Positions 35,200 to 43,650 of a stretch of DNA of 64,000 nt are shown here, one piece after another. The stretch lies in assembly GCF_050433445.1 (NCBI RefSeq), contig NZ_JBNPXF010000009.1, positions 1 through 64,000 of the forward strand, in the 5' to 3' direction. Under the pieces are notes generated by a model that was given only the letters and a program-made list of their open reading frames with translations, was not told where the DNA came from and ran no database searches. Origin of the DNA: Kroppenstedtia sanguinis (GTDB lineage Bacteria > Bacillota > Bacilli > Thermoactinomycetales > DSM-45169). The translations under genes were made by a program, and so were the position numbers. The number at the start of each line of letters is the position of its first letter. Positions within the stretch are counted from its first letter, which is position 1.

Positions 35200-36840
35200 T
35201 CAAACCCCTTTCAGTTGCCGCCGTTTCTCCTTGGCTTCATCATAATTCCCTTCAAAGCGAGTCAGTTTGCCTGCTTCCAGCCAATAAATCGGAGCAAACA
35301 ATTTGTTGAGAAACCAGCGATCGTGGGAGACAGCTAGGATCGTTCCGGGAAAGCGCTCCAGGGCATCCTCCAGAGCTTCCCTGGAGTCAATATCCAGGTG
35401 GTTGGTCGGTTCATCCAAGATCAGAGCGTTTAAATCCTGATGCATCAACTGGGCCAGGCGAAGCCGCATCCGCTCCCCGCCGCTCAGATCTTTGACCTTG
35501 CGAAAAACCGCATATCCGTAAAAAAGAAACTGGGCCAGCAAGTGGCGAGCCTTCCCTTCTTCCACTGACACCTCTTCCCGGAAGGCTTCCAACACGGTTT
35601 GGTCAGGGTCTCCCTCCCATCCCTGTTGAGAAAGGTAGCCCACCTGGACTGAAGGTCCCACAGCCACTTCCCCCAGGTCTGCCGATTCTTCCCCTAGCAG
35701 AATTCGAAGCAGCGTGGATTTGCCTGAGCCATTGCTTCCGACGATGGCCACCCGCTCCCCGGAGCGGACCTGCAGGTGAACTCCGTCGAGAACCAACTGC
35801 TGTCCATACTCCTTGAACACCTCATCACACCGGAACACTTCCCGCCCACTGCGTTGATCCTGTTCAAAGGAAAGATCGATCTTTTTCCGCTCCAGCACCG
35901 GACGCTCCAGTTTCACCATCCGTTCCAGGGCTTTCTCCATGCTGGCGGCCCGACGATGGAGTCCAGCATTGGGTGGATTCGCTTGGTTGGCCCATTCCCG
36001 CAACCGTTTGATGGTCTCCTTCATTTTCTTGATTTTCTTCTGTTGCTCTTGATACGCCTGAAATTCTGCCAACAGCCGCTCTTCCTTCTCCTGCAGAAAG
36101 CGGGAATAGTTCCCCGAATAGAGAACGGCTTCCCCTCCCTCCAGATCGATCATTCGGGTGACGACCCGGTCCAGGAAATACCGGTCATGGGAAACGATCA
36201 GCACCGCCCCTGGGTAGGAGGAGAGAACATTCTCCAGCCACTCGATCGCTGTCAGGTCCAGGTGGTTGGTCGGTTCATCCAGCAGGAGTAGATCCGGTTC
36301 GGTGAGCAGAATCCGGGCCAGGCCCACCTTGGTCTTTTCCCCGCCACTCAATGAACCGAAGGGCCGGGCCAGCATCTCTTCCGACAGATTCAGCCCATGG
36401 GCCACCTGCCGGATCTTGGCTTCCACCTCATATCCGCCTCGCTCCTCATACTCCTCCTGGCAGGACTGATAGCGCTCCAATACCCGTTCCAATTCCTTTT
36501 CCCCCAGGTCGGGAGCGGCCATCTGCTCCGTCAACTTCTCCATCTTCTTTTCCAGCTGGAACACCTGGCGAAAAGGAACCCGCAACGCATCAGAGACCGT
36601 CGCTTCCGGATCCGCATCCGGGATCTGTTCCAAATAACCCACTTGGGCCCCTTTCTTGATGAAAATTTCCCCCTCATCCACTGTCTCCACACCCGCCAAC
36701 AGTTGTAACAGGGTGGTTTTGCCACACCCGTTGGGACCGGTCAGTCCCACCCGGTCACCGGAGGTGATTTCAAAGCTGATACAATTTAATATCTGGTTTC
36801 CGCCCATCATTTTGCCCACTTGTTTTGCCGCACAGATCAT
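35200..36840 (-). CDS. ABC-F family ATPase (ribosome-associated, antibiotic-protection type likely)
   Basis: 546 residues with two ABC domains and no membrane segment: Walker A GPNGCGKTT near residue 38 and GSNGSGKST near 355, signatures SLSGGEKTKVGLAR and DLSGGERMRLRLAQ, and two LLLDEPTNHLD / LILDEPTNHLD Walker B motifs. The charged inter-domain linker (about 240-310, QQKKIKKMKETIKRLREWAN) is of the length that reaches the peptidyl-transferase centre in resistance ABC-F proteins. ATG 36840 follows GGAGG. A leader peptide plus terminator upstream strongly suggests drug-induced attenuation. Substrate class is unknown. Confidence 0.88.
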   Translation of the reverse strand: MICAAKQVGKMMGGNQILNCISFEITSGDRVGLTGPNGCGKTTLLQLLAGVETVDEGEIFIKKGAQVGYLEQIPDADPEATVSDALRVPFRQVFQLEKKMEKLTEQMAAPDLGEKELERVLERYQSCQEEYEERGGYEVEAKIRQVAHGLNLSEEMLARPFGSLSGGEKTKVGLARILLTEPDLLLLDEPTNHLDLTAIEWLENVLSSYPGAVLIVSHDRYFLDRVVTRMIDLEGGEAVLYSGNYSRFLQEKEERLLAEFQAYQEQQKKIKKMKETIKRLREWANQANPPNAGLHRRAASMEKALERMVKLERPVLERKKIDLSFEQDQRSGREVFRCDEVFKEYGQQLVLDGVHLQVRSGERVAIVGSNGSGKSTLLRILLGEESADLGEVAVGPSVQVGYLSQQGWEGDPDQTVLEAFREEVSVEEGKARHLLAQFLFYGYAVFRKVKDLSGGERMRLRLAQLMHQDLNALILDEPTNHLDIDSREALEDALERFPGTILAVSHDRWFLNKLFAPIYWLEAGKLTRFEGNYDEAKEKRRQLKGV

Positions 36841-36865
36841 GATTTTTTCCTCCTTTTTTGCACAC

Positions 36866-36900
36866 AAAAAACCGCAGGCAAGGTTCTCCCTCGCCTGCGG
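36866..36900 (-). terminator. Attenuator hairpin before the ABC-F gene
   Basis: CCGCAGGC / GCCTGCGG hairpin followed by TTTTTTG on the minus strand, 25 bases before the ABC-F start and 40 bases after the leader-peptide stop. Placed to terminate the leader transcript when translation of the leader is unimpeded. Confidence 0.8.
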
Positions 36901-36940
36901 TGATGATCTTTCCTCCGCAAAATCCGAATGAAGGGAATCC

Positions 36941-37057
36941 TTACGTGCATATCCTTCGATTCAAATGGCTAAAAAAGGGCATACGAATCCCCTGTGCGGC
37001 AAATCCATGAATCATATTGGCTTTTTCCCAATACCCAGCCATTTGATCGAAATACAC
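36941..37057 (-). CDS. Leader peptide of the ABC-F gene (38 aa)
   Basis: GTG start at 37057 with GGAGGTGAGGGG eight bases before it. The peptide includes YFDQMAGYWEKANMIHGFAA. It is transcribed from its own promoter and followed by a terminator hairpin and the ABC-F gene, the order seen in attenuated resistance ABC-F genes (for example vmlR or msr leaders). A degenerate second copy at 44.75-44.88 kb differs at several silent positions but has lost the ribosome site and is frameshifted, so both copies descend from a coding sequence. Too short for routine gene calling. Confidence 0.68.
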   Translation of the reverse strand: MYFDQMAGYWEKANMIHGFAAQGIRMPFFSHLNRRICT

Positions 37058-37089
37058 GTTCCCCTCACCTCCTATAGATAGATAATTTT

Positions 37090-37118
37090 ATTCTACTCGA
37101 TTCACCTGTGATCTGCAA
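37090..37118 (-). promoter_or_regulatory. Sigma-A promoter for the ABC-F leader
   Basis: On the minus strand TTGCAG, 17 bases, TAGAAT; the start point would be near 37083, giving a leader of about 240 bases before the ABC-F gene. Confidence 0.72.
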
Positions 37119-37177
37119 GGGATCGATTCTGGCCACGGAAACTTGTGAAAGGTGATTTCCTCCTCTCAAATGCTGAA

Positions 37178-37188
37178 ATTGGTATAAT
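37178..37188 (+). promoter_or_regulatory. Extended -10 promoter for the tandem-DivIVA gene
   Basis: TTGGTATAAT (TATAAT at 37183-37188), the TGn-extended form, 49 bases before the ATG. The same sequence is kept in the duplicated copy at 44961-44970. Confidence 0.7.
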
Positions 37189-37236
37189 AGACTCATACTA
37201 CAGAGTTTTGCGTAAAAAAGATGGGGAGAGGATCAG

Positions 37237-37542
37237 ATGTTGACACTGCTGGATCTTAAAAATCAGAAGTTTCGTCGGGCTTTTCGCGGTTATGATCGTG
37301 AAGAGGTAGATGCTTACATGATTCAAGTAATCGAAAGTTTCGAAGCGATCACTCGGAGAACAGACTGGTCATTGGAGCAAGGAGTGCCAGTGACCGCTGG
37401 GGGCAAACGATTACTCTCTCCTCTGGAGATGCACAATAAGGAGTTCAGGATAACTTTGATAGGTTACGATAGAGGTCACGTGAATGATTTCCTCGATCGG
37501 GTGATTCAGAGCATGGAACAGGTGATAAAAGAAAAGGCCTAA
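37237..37542 (+). CDS. Small protein with two DivIVA-type N-terminal motifs
   Basis: A 101-residue protein with two tandem copies of the DivIVA membrane-binding/N-domain motif: KNQKFRRAFRGYDREEVDAY (residues about 8-27) and LEMHNKEFRITLIGYDRGHVNDF near 62-84, each followed by a short helix (FLDRVIQSMEQVI). The long C-terminal coiled coil of real DivIVA or GpsB is absent. Probably a membrane-curvature or polar-complex adaptor; function is unknown. GGGGAGAGG precedes the ATG. Divergent from the ABC-F leader. Confidence 0.8.
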   Translation: MLTLLDLKNQKFRRAFRGYDREEVDAYMIQVIESFEAITRRTDWSLEQGVPVTAGGKRLLSPLEMHNKEFRITLIGYDRGHVNDFLDRVIQSMEQVIKEKA

Positions 37543-37642
37543 CAGCCGACCACACTCGATCACCGTATGCGATCGCTTGGGACAGGGGGCCGTTTTTGGG
37601 ACTCTTCTAAAAATGCTTACCGCTTGACAACCCTCTGTGGCA

Positions 37643-37682
37643 AAAGAAGCCCTTTTGCATGAATTGCAGAAGGGCTTCTTTG
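37643..37682 (-). terminator. Bidirectional terminator between divIVA-like gene and aminopeptidase operon
   Basis: AAAGAAGCCCTT / AAGGGCTTCTTT hairpin with a partly paired loop; ends the OPT-DUF917 operon on the minus strand and the DivIVA-like gene on the plus strand. Confidence 0.8.
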
Positions 37683-37725
37683 TCACAGTTTTACCGGGAG
37701 ATCCCTTTCCAACTCGATCTGTAAG

Positions 37726-38673
37726 TCAAAAATTTGGAACCCCCTTCTCCATCACTTTCACACCATCGATATAGACATCCGGCTCTCTGACTACCAAATC
37801 GATATGGACTCCCGCTTCCACCACACCGCCAAAGGTATGGTTACTACCGAAAGCCACATGGATCGTCCCATACACCTTCTCATCTTCGAGAACCACCCCG
37901 GTGATCCTGGCCTTATCATTGGTTCCAATTCCAAATTCCCCCAACATGCGACCTGGACCGTCTCCCAACATTTCAAGTAGCTTGGCGGCGGCCTCCCCTT
38001 CCACCTGGACGAGACGCCCCTCTTCAACGGTCAGATACAAGGGAGAGTCCAATTTACCCAGCCCGGCCACGGAGCCATCGATCTTGATTCGACCTGAAGC
38101 CGAGCCCTCGACAGGGGCTACATATCCTTCACCAGAAGGGAGATTTCCCGACTCGCCAGGGTTGAGATACATCCCTGTACTGGCAACCCCCTTCCTCCCC
38201 TCCACCGAGAAAATGAGCTCTTCCCCGTCTTTGACGATCTTCACCTGCTTTCCTTTGCTGAGGACATCCGTCACTCTTTCTGTCAGTTCCTTCACTTTCA
38301 GATAGTCGGCGGTAATCGCTCCCTCTAAAAACATGTCGGAGGTGATTCCCGGCATCGTAGCCACCCTGACCCCCGCCGCTGCAGCTTCTTTTTTCGCACG
38401 AGTGTGAGTCAAGGAGTGCTCCGTAATACAGACGACCACATTCGCCTGTTTCATCGCTTCACTGATAGCCGCAGGAGGTTCCTCCCCTGATTTCTGCCTT
38501 TCTTTCATCACGGTGAGGACCGATTCCGCACCGAGCTGTTGACCTGCTCGATAGAGTGCACGAGCCAGCTCCAGCTTGCGATCGTCTGTCACGATCAGGA
38601 AAGATTCGCCACTCTTCAATCCCAGACATTGTTGCAACAACTGGGAACTGACCTCCACTGAACGCTCTGACAT
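37726..38673 (-). CDS. M29-like aminopeptidase family protein
   Basis: 315 residues resembling the leucyl aminopeptidase/thermophilic aminopeptidase (M29) family and its NicX-like relatives. Conserved blocks: NLPSGEGYVAPVEGSASG near residue 175 (GE..VAP.EGSA.G), GEFGIGTNDKARITG near 240 and GTIHVAFGSNHTFGG near 265, supplying the Glu and His residues expected to bind metal. Last gene of the five-gene operon with OPT transporter, DUF917, DUF1177 and AroM. Activity could be peptide-bond or other amide hydrolysis. AAGGAGG precedes the ATG. Confidence 0.8.
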   Translation of the reverse strand: MSERSVEVSSQLLQQCLGLKSGESFLIVTDDRKLELARALYRAGQQLGAESVLTVMKERQKSGEEPPAAISEAMKQANVVVCITEHSLTHTRAKKEAAAAGVRVATMPGITSDMFLEGAITADYLKVKELTERVTDVLSKGKQVKIVKDGEELIFSVEGRKGVASTGMYLNPGESGNLPSGEGYVAPVEGSASGRIKIDGSVAGLGKLDSPLYLTVEEGRLVQVEGEAAAKLLEMLGDGPGRMLGEFGIGTNDKARITGVVLEDEKVYGTIHVAFGSNHTFGGVVEAGVHIDLVVREPDVYIDGVKVMEKGVPNF

Positions 38674-38730
38674 AGCTACATCCTCCTTCTCTCATCGGAA
38701 ACATTAGTGATCCAGAACGATACCACCTCT

Positions 38731-39408
38731 TCAAATCATTTCAGAAACCAATTTGGCCATCAAGGAGTTGGAGAGGATCACCGGCACGTCGGATTGCCTG
38801 CGAATTAGATCCCTCATCTCTTCCACATACCCCATGCAATCCAGCAAAATCACATCCGCACCTTGTTCGACCAGGGATTGCGCCGCTTTTTTAAAGGATT
38901 GTTCATCGGAGCGATAGGGAGAGGCTGTGGAAACGAGAGGAGACAAACCAAACGCCTCCCACTTTTCCGCCATCGTATCCCGTTGTTCATCGAGGGGGGT
39001 AATCACGCCCAGTTGCCGGTTTTTCACCATCCCCGATACGGCAGGAGGGATGATTTGATCTGGTTCAATCAGGAAAGCCGACTTCGTCTGCAATCCACGA
39101 AAAACCCCGGTACACAGAACCAGGATCTGTTTGCATCCCTGGTTCTCCAATTCATCGATCCGCTTTTGCAAAAGTGGCTGGAGCTTCTCCCGGGACATCA
39201 CCACCGATTCGGCGGTCAATAAGCGGGAGGTCAGCACATAATCGCCTGTTTCAGGGAAAAGAGTATCGTCGATCTCTGCTTTGGTCAGTCCATCCAAGGC
39301 ACCTACCTGGATCATTTTCACCTGCTTACCCAGGTATTTTTCCAAGATCGGGCCCACATCGGAACGAGGAGCTTGTCCAATAGTAACAACACCTAATGGA
39401 GAGTTCAT
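38731..39408 (-). CDS. AroM family protein
   Basis: A 225-residue protein matching AroM: TIGQAPRSDVGPILEKYLG at the N terminus, VLCTGVFRGL near residue 98 and LLDCMGYVEEM near 188. Two cysteines in two similar half-domains, each at the end of a beta strand, recall the two-cysteine arrangement of aspartate/glutamate/hydantoin racemases; that comparison is my inference. Escherichia coli AroM has no established function. It lies 22 bases from the DUF1177 gene in the operon. Confidence 0.85.
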   Translation of the reverse strand: MNSPLGVVTIGQAPRSDVGPILEKYLGKQVKMIQVGALDGLTKAEIDDTLFPETGDYVLTSRLLTAESVVMSREKLQPLLQKRIDELENQGCKQILVLCTGVFRGLQTKSAFLIEPDQIIPPAVSGMVKNRQLGVITPLDEQRDTMAEKWEAFGLSPLVSTASPYRSDEQSFKKAAQSLVEQGADVILLDCMGYVEEMRDLIRRQSDVPVILSNSLMAKLVSEMI

Positions 39409-39429
39409 GTTCTCCTCCCACCTTTTTCT

Positions 39430-40368
39430 TTACTGAGTTTGACCCATCGTTTGCAAAATTTTCATCGAACCGTACAGCTTGTTCAGGTGTGTAAATTCTT
39501 GTTCATCATAGAAGGAGCAGATTCCCCGGGTATACTCCTTCGCCACTTCAACCGCCATCTTTACCGCGAGGGCGATATCCACCTCATGGCTGGCTCCTGT
39601 CCCGCATCCGGGTACTGCCGACTGAGCGGTAATGGCCAAACCGACGACTGGGGAGGAAGTGGCGACAGCAGGTTGTAAAATGCTATTGATATGGTACACA
39701 TCATTTCCGTAGGGAGTGATATCCTGCATCGTAATCGGAAATGTGACCGGCAATTGTCCTGTACACATCTCCATTATCCGCAAGAGGTCATCACTGATCC
39801 GCAGGATGTAACCCTCTTTAACCGTCGGCGAGATGGCGATTCCCTTATGGTTGATCGCTCGGTTGCCCTTCGTCGTATCGATGGAGAGAATGGCATCTAC
39901 CTCTAGAACCACCTCATGTCGGTTCATAGTCAGAATATCCACCGGAGAACCCATGAAATCCACCGGCTCATGGGGTTGGGTCGGTGCATCGGGGCAGATA
40001 TGAGTAGTGATGATGACATCCCCTGGCAGATGATCTCCCTTGGCCTTCATCTCAGCCAACTTGAGAGCACTGGCCACCGCTGCAATCGCCCCGTCGCCGT
40101 CAGAGACGAGACCGATCCGGCTGGGGCGTGCCCCCAAACCACCTAATCGCCCCACGATACCAAAGGTGGGGGCGGTTCCCCCGACTGTTTTCCCCTTTTC
40201 CCCAGGAATGAGGATTTTGATGAAGTCGGTATTTCCTTTTTCCCCTTCCACCGTCTGAATGGTGACCGTCACATCAGGATACTGCTCAAACAGTTGTTTC
40301 ACTTTTTGTCCAGACGCATGAGCGTCGTCTACAGTTTCATATACAGTGAGTGTCTGTTGCAAGGACAT
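39430..40368 (-). CDS. DUF1177 family protein
   Basis: A 312-residue soluble protein of the DUF1177 family: VGRLGGLGARPSRIGLVSDG near residue 85, TTHICPDAPTQPHEPVDFMG near 135, and SAVPGCGTGASHEVDIALAV near 255. The many His, Asp and Glu residues in conserved blocks suggest a metal-dependent hydrolase, unproven. ATG 40368 follows AAAGGAG. Operon partner of DUF917 (14-base gap) and AroM. Confidence 0.85.
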   Translation of the reverse strand: MSLQQTLTVYETVDDAHASGQKVKQLFEQYPDVTVTIQTVEGEKGNTDFIKILIPGEKGKTVGGTAPTFGIVGRLGGLGARPSRIGLVSDGDGAIAAVASALKLAEMKAKGDHLPGDVIITTHICPDAPTQPHEPVDFMGSPVDILTMNRHEVVLEVDAILSIDTTKGNRAINHKGIAISPTVKEGYILRISDDLLRIMEMCTGQLPVTFPITMQDITPYGNDVYHINSILQPAVATSSPVVGLAITAQSAVPGCGTGASHEVDIALAVKMAVEVAKEYTRGICSFYDEQEFTHLNKLYGSMKILQTMGQTQ

Positions 40369-40382
40369 GGTTAAGTCTCCTT

Positions 40383-41444
40383 TCACGACATAGCGTATGG
40401 AATGATCGATTGCTCGATGATGTCTTCAATTGGCTTCAAGAGCTTAGGGTTTCGCATCGTGGCACCCAATTTAAGATTTTCTTTGGGGACAGCGATGACA
40501 GCTATGGATTGCCCCTTGGAAATCTCCGCTGATACGATGGGCCTGCCGGTTTCAGCGTCAAATGTCATGATCAGATCCGGGAAGGTGGCCAGTCGTTCAC
40601 CCTTTCGCTCCAAGGTCATATATTCGTTCCAGAAGGTGAGTTCATGGGAGTTGACCGTCACTTTTCCTACATCAAACCCGCCAGAGGTCTGCAATTGGAA
40701 ATCAGTCACCTCTCCCTGAGTGATCACTCTCCCTCCCAATTGGGAAGTCACAGCTTCCACCGCCTGTTCACCACTGTGATCCAGGAGGGTGGTCCCCACT
40801 TCAATCGCTTGTTGAATCGCTCCCGGAGCTCCATTTTGTTTCACGTATCCGACTTTCACCGGATTTCTGGCCACCGCCAGCAAACCGCCTGCTTGGATCG
40901 ATGCATTTCTAATAAGGGAGGATGTTTTGTCTAGAGAGCCCGACGTAGAGATCTCCATATAACGATCCCCCTTGCCTCCAGCAGCTGCCTGGATCGACAC
41001 ATATTCTGCATCCTCCGATAAATTCATCGCCCCCATGCTGCCGGTGGGATGCGCTCTTCCATTGGAAGGGGCATCCAAAACAGGGATTCCTGCCATAGCC
41101 GATTGAAGCCATCCGTTCACCGTGGTGCCAGCTCCGTTTTCATTGGTTATGATTCCCCGAATTCTCACATCCAGTTTGTCGGATAACAATTCCAATGCGC
41201 GAATGTAGTGTATCGGCTTCACGTATTGGTCGACAGCAGCAGGAGCCCCCACCAGAGCAACGGTTACGATGACGTCATCATCCTCCATATCTTCTATCGT
41301 GATCAGACGAGGAGTGCCAATCTCGAGGGCCAGACGTCCCACCTTCAATCCTTCCTGAATCCAACCTCCCCCTCCTCCACCCAAAACGGCTCCGCCGTAA
41401 ACAGCCGCTTCCACCATACGCTCATTTAAAACCCATCCAGCCAT
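40383..41444 (-). CDS. DUF917 family protein (S-methyl thiohydantoin desulfurase-like)
   Basis: A 353-residue protein of the DUF917 family: VYGGAVLGGGGGGW near residue 14, TNENGAGTTVNGWLQSAMAG near 95 and HPTGSMGAM near 130. The family includes hydantoin/N-methylhydantoin-associated and thiohydantoin desulfurase-like proteins, so a cyclic amino-acid-derived substrate is possible. ATG 41444 has GAGGT upstream; alternatively ATG 41465, which overlaps the transporter stop (TAATG) and would add seven residues. Confidence 0.82.
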   Translation of the reverse strand: MAGWVLNERMVEAAVYGGAVLGGGGGGWIQEGLKVGRLALEIGTPRLITIEDMEDDDVIVTVALVGAPAAVDQYVKPIHYIRALELLSDKLDVRIRGIITNENGAGTTVNGWLQSAMAGIPVLDAPSNGRAHPTGSMGAMNLSEDAEYVSIQAAAGGKGDRYMEISTSGSLDKTSSLIRNASIQAGGLLAVARNPVKVGYVKQNGAPGAIQQAIEVGTTLLDHSGEQAVEAVTSQLGGRVITQGEVTDFQLQTSGGFDVGKVTVNSHELTFWNEYMTLERKGERLATFPDLIMTFDAETGRPIVSAEISKGQSIAVIAVPKENLKLGATMRNPKLLKPIEDIIEQSIIPYAMS

Positions 41445-41464
41445 GATTGCCTGACCTCGCTTCA

Positions 41465-43030
41465 TTACTTCATTTTAAATAAGGAGCTGAAGAAGCTGTA
41501 CAAAGCATCCCCGGCAATAAATCCGGCAGCCATCACGCTCATCGAAGACTCGGCTTTCTTGCCTTTCCATTTCAGGACGATAAATCGAATCAAGATCCCA
41601 GCCAATACTGCCCAACCGGCTGCCGGATTTACCAATAACATCCCGGTGGCAAATAGCACTCCCAGTTGGCGTCCTGGACCGCCGATCCATTGGAGCAAGG
41701 CTCCCGGAATCGCCCACATCAGCAAGGTCCACGCCGTATCTCCCGACACCCCGGCATCGATCGTCGCCACATATACCTTGTCCACAGGCGGCACCAAGCC
41801 TTGGGCAAAGAACCCTTGATAAGTAAAAAGAACGGCAAGCACTGCAACACCGAAGGCGATCATGCCCGTGATCAGTTGCTGCTTTCTACCTTCCAACTCA
41901 AACTTGGGATCTTTTCCATTTCCACGGAGCTGGTATCCCGTTTTCAGGTCATATCCCATATCGGCAAAAGCGGCTCCAGTGGATGCACTAAATCCAGCCA
42001 AAAGCCCCAAGGCCAGCGGAGGAAATCCAATCAATACACCGACGACCAAGGTGATGAGAGCGACAGCAAAAGCGGGGAACCATCCCGAGTGCATCGCCGC
42101 GATCCCCACAATCAATTCATGGGCAAATGCCGCAAGGGTTGCGAACAGCAAATAAGCTATAAACATCCCCAAAGACATATGAGTGATCAAGCCACTGATG
42201 ACAGATATGATCAGGATCACAATCAAATATGCCAAGAAACCGAACTTTAAAGTACGGGACATGTCCTGATCCGACTTCGTCGTCGTGGCCTCCTCGTTTT
42301 CACCTGAGGTCTCCTTTTTCTTGAAGATTACCCGGAAAACTTGGATGAAGGCGACCACCCCTGCTCCGATCATAAATCCGTGGGGGATATACAGTTCGTT
42401 TAAATCGATTCCAAATAAAGGAGTCGAATAACCGCTGACCAGCATCCCCACTCCAAACATCGTCAACGCCCAGATGTTCCCAATAAAAGCGACACCAAAA
42501 GCAGACATCGGAACACCTAGAAAAGAGCCGAGCAATCCGCCGGTCACACCGACTCCCAACAGACCCGCTCGTTTCCCTCCCTGATCCCCGGCAACGATCG
42601 ACTCCGCCGTAGCAACTCCCAAAGGCCATGTTCCTGATGCGGGAAAGATTTTTGAATCAAACAGTTTATATAGCATCATGGCATCAACAAACATGGCGAG
42701 GGTAGCGCCAATCAACATGGGAAGGATCAACTCCGTTTTTCCCATGAGAAATGGGATACCGATGGGAATTAACAAACTGTTCGCTGCACCGAAGGTAGCG
42801 GAAGAGATCGAGGTTTGAATCAGGTTTTGCCGATGAACCGATCGGTATTTTTTAAATATCTGGATTGGAATCCGAGACACGACCACGGCGATGAGAGCAC
42901 CGATAATCGACGTAGTAGGTGTGATCCCTAAGGTCACCAGGATCTGCATCCCGATGATGGCTCCCAACACAGCTGTCACCACAGTTAAGAAAAGAGTAAA
43001 TGGTTCCAAAGCTTTTGGATGTTTCTTCAT
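41465..43030 (-). CDS. OPT family transporter, first gene of the DUF917 operon
   Basis: A 521-residue polytopic protein (about 12-14 helices) of the OPT superfamily: PASGTWPLGVATAESIVAGD near residue 130, GIDLNELYIPHGFMIGAG near 210, MGYDLKTGYQLRGNGKDP near 360 and GAANSLLIPIGIPFLMG near 85. It is shorter than and distinct from the OPT protein at 26.6 kb. It probably imports the compound processed by the four enzymes encoded downstream. GGAGGG precedes the ATG. The promoter region carries a candidate IclR operator and two MITEs. Confidence 0.85.
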   Translation of the reverse strand: MKKHPKALEPFTLFLTVVTAVLGAIIGMQILVTLGITPTTSIIGALIAVVVSRIPIQIFKKYRSVHRQNLIQTSISSATFGAANSLLIPIGIPFLMGKTELILPMLIGATLAMFVDAMMLYKLFDSKIFPASGTWPLGVATAESIVAGDQGGKRAGLLGVGVTGGLLGSFLGVPMSAFGVAFIGNIWALTMFGVGMLVSGYSTPLFGIDLNELYIPHGFMIGAGVVAFIQVFRVIFKKKETSGENEEATTTKSDQDMSRTLKFGFLAYLIVILIISVISGLITHMSLGMFIAYLLFATLAAFAHELIVGIAAMHSGWFPAFAVALITLVVGVLIGFPPLALGLLAGFSASTGAAFADMGYDLKTGYQLRGNGKDPKFELEGRKQQLITGMIAFGVAVLAVLFTYQGFFAQGLVPPVDKVYVATIDAGVSGDTAWTLLMWAIPGALLQWIGGPGRQLGVLFATGMLLVNPAAGWAVLAGILIRFIVLKWKGKKAESSMSVMAAGFIAGDALYSFFSSLFKMK

Positions 43031-43065
43031 GCTCGAATTCCCTCCTCATCTCTCTCTATTAAATG

Positions 43066-43095
43066 ATTGAATATTTCAAATACATCAAGTTTCAA
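43066..43095 (-). promoter_or_regulatory. Candidate promoter and IclR operator of the OPT-DUF917 operon
   Basis: On the minus strand TTGAAA (43090-43095), 16 bases, TATTCA (43068-43073). Overlapping the -10 is the near-palindrome TTGAATATTTCAA with arms TTGAA/TTCAA (43067-43079). The IclR-type gene upstream is the obvious candidate regulator. Confidence 0.45.
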
Positions 43096-43131
43096 CGGTA
43101 CTTTTTAACTATCACCCCCTAATATTCACTT

Positions 43132-43325
43132 CAGGACTGTTGATTAACCACAAAATGGATGATGGGAACGAAACGGTCCTTTCGCTCTTCCCATTGTGCC
43201 CCATCACAAAATATCGCTTGAGGGGACGGGGATGGTGGGACGGCTACGATCCCTTGCAAAGAGCGCAAAGGCTCTACCATACCGACCTGATTCCCTACCT
43301 AAAATATGGCTAATCAACACACCTG
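43132..43325 (+). mobile_element. MITE copy 5 (short type, 194 bp)
   Basis: Begins CAGGACTGTTGATTAACC, ends GCTAATCAACACACCTG. No clean 9-bp duplication: left flank TATTCACTT, right flank TCACTTTTT share only TCACTT in shifted register. The neighbouring copy 6 lies 11 bases further. Confidence 0.85.
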
Positions 43326-43336
43326 TCACTTTTTAT

Positions 43337-43645
43337 CAGGGCTGTTGATTAACCAGAAAATGGGCGGCGGAAGGGAGTCGTGTGCTGCCAAAGCGACCTT
43401 TGCGCCACAGGCACTACAATCCAAAGGAGCTGAAGCTCTAGATTAAGGGTTGCCATCCTACCCAGCGGAGAATCTGGAGGGAGGGCGTTTAGGGGCAACC
43501 TCTTCCGTGTGTTGCTTCCGTAAGGCTTTGCCCCTGCCCGATGGTCAGATTTGGAGCGGCCAGTTTTCACTTCCTTGCTGGATGGCAACGGTCGCGTGGG
43601 TGAACACGATCTCCCCACCCAAAATATGGCTAATCAACACGCCTG
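43337..43645 (+). mobile_element. MITE copy 6 (long type, 309 bp)
   Basis: Same length and nearly the same sequence as copy 1. Perfect 9-bp duplication ACTTTTTAT at 43328-43336 and 43646-43654; the right copy overlaps the IclR stop codon (TTA at 43651-43653). Confidence 0.93.
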
Positions 43646-43650
43646 ACTTT

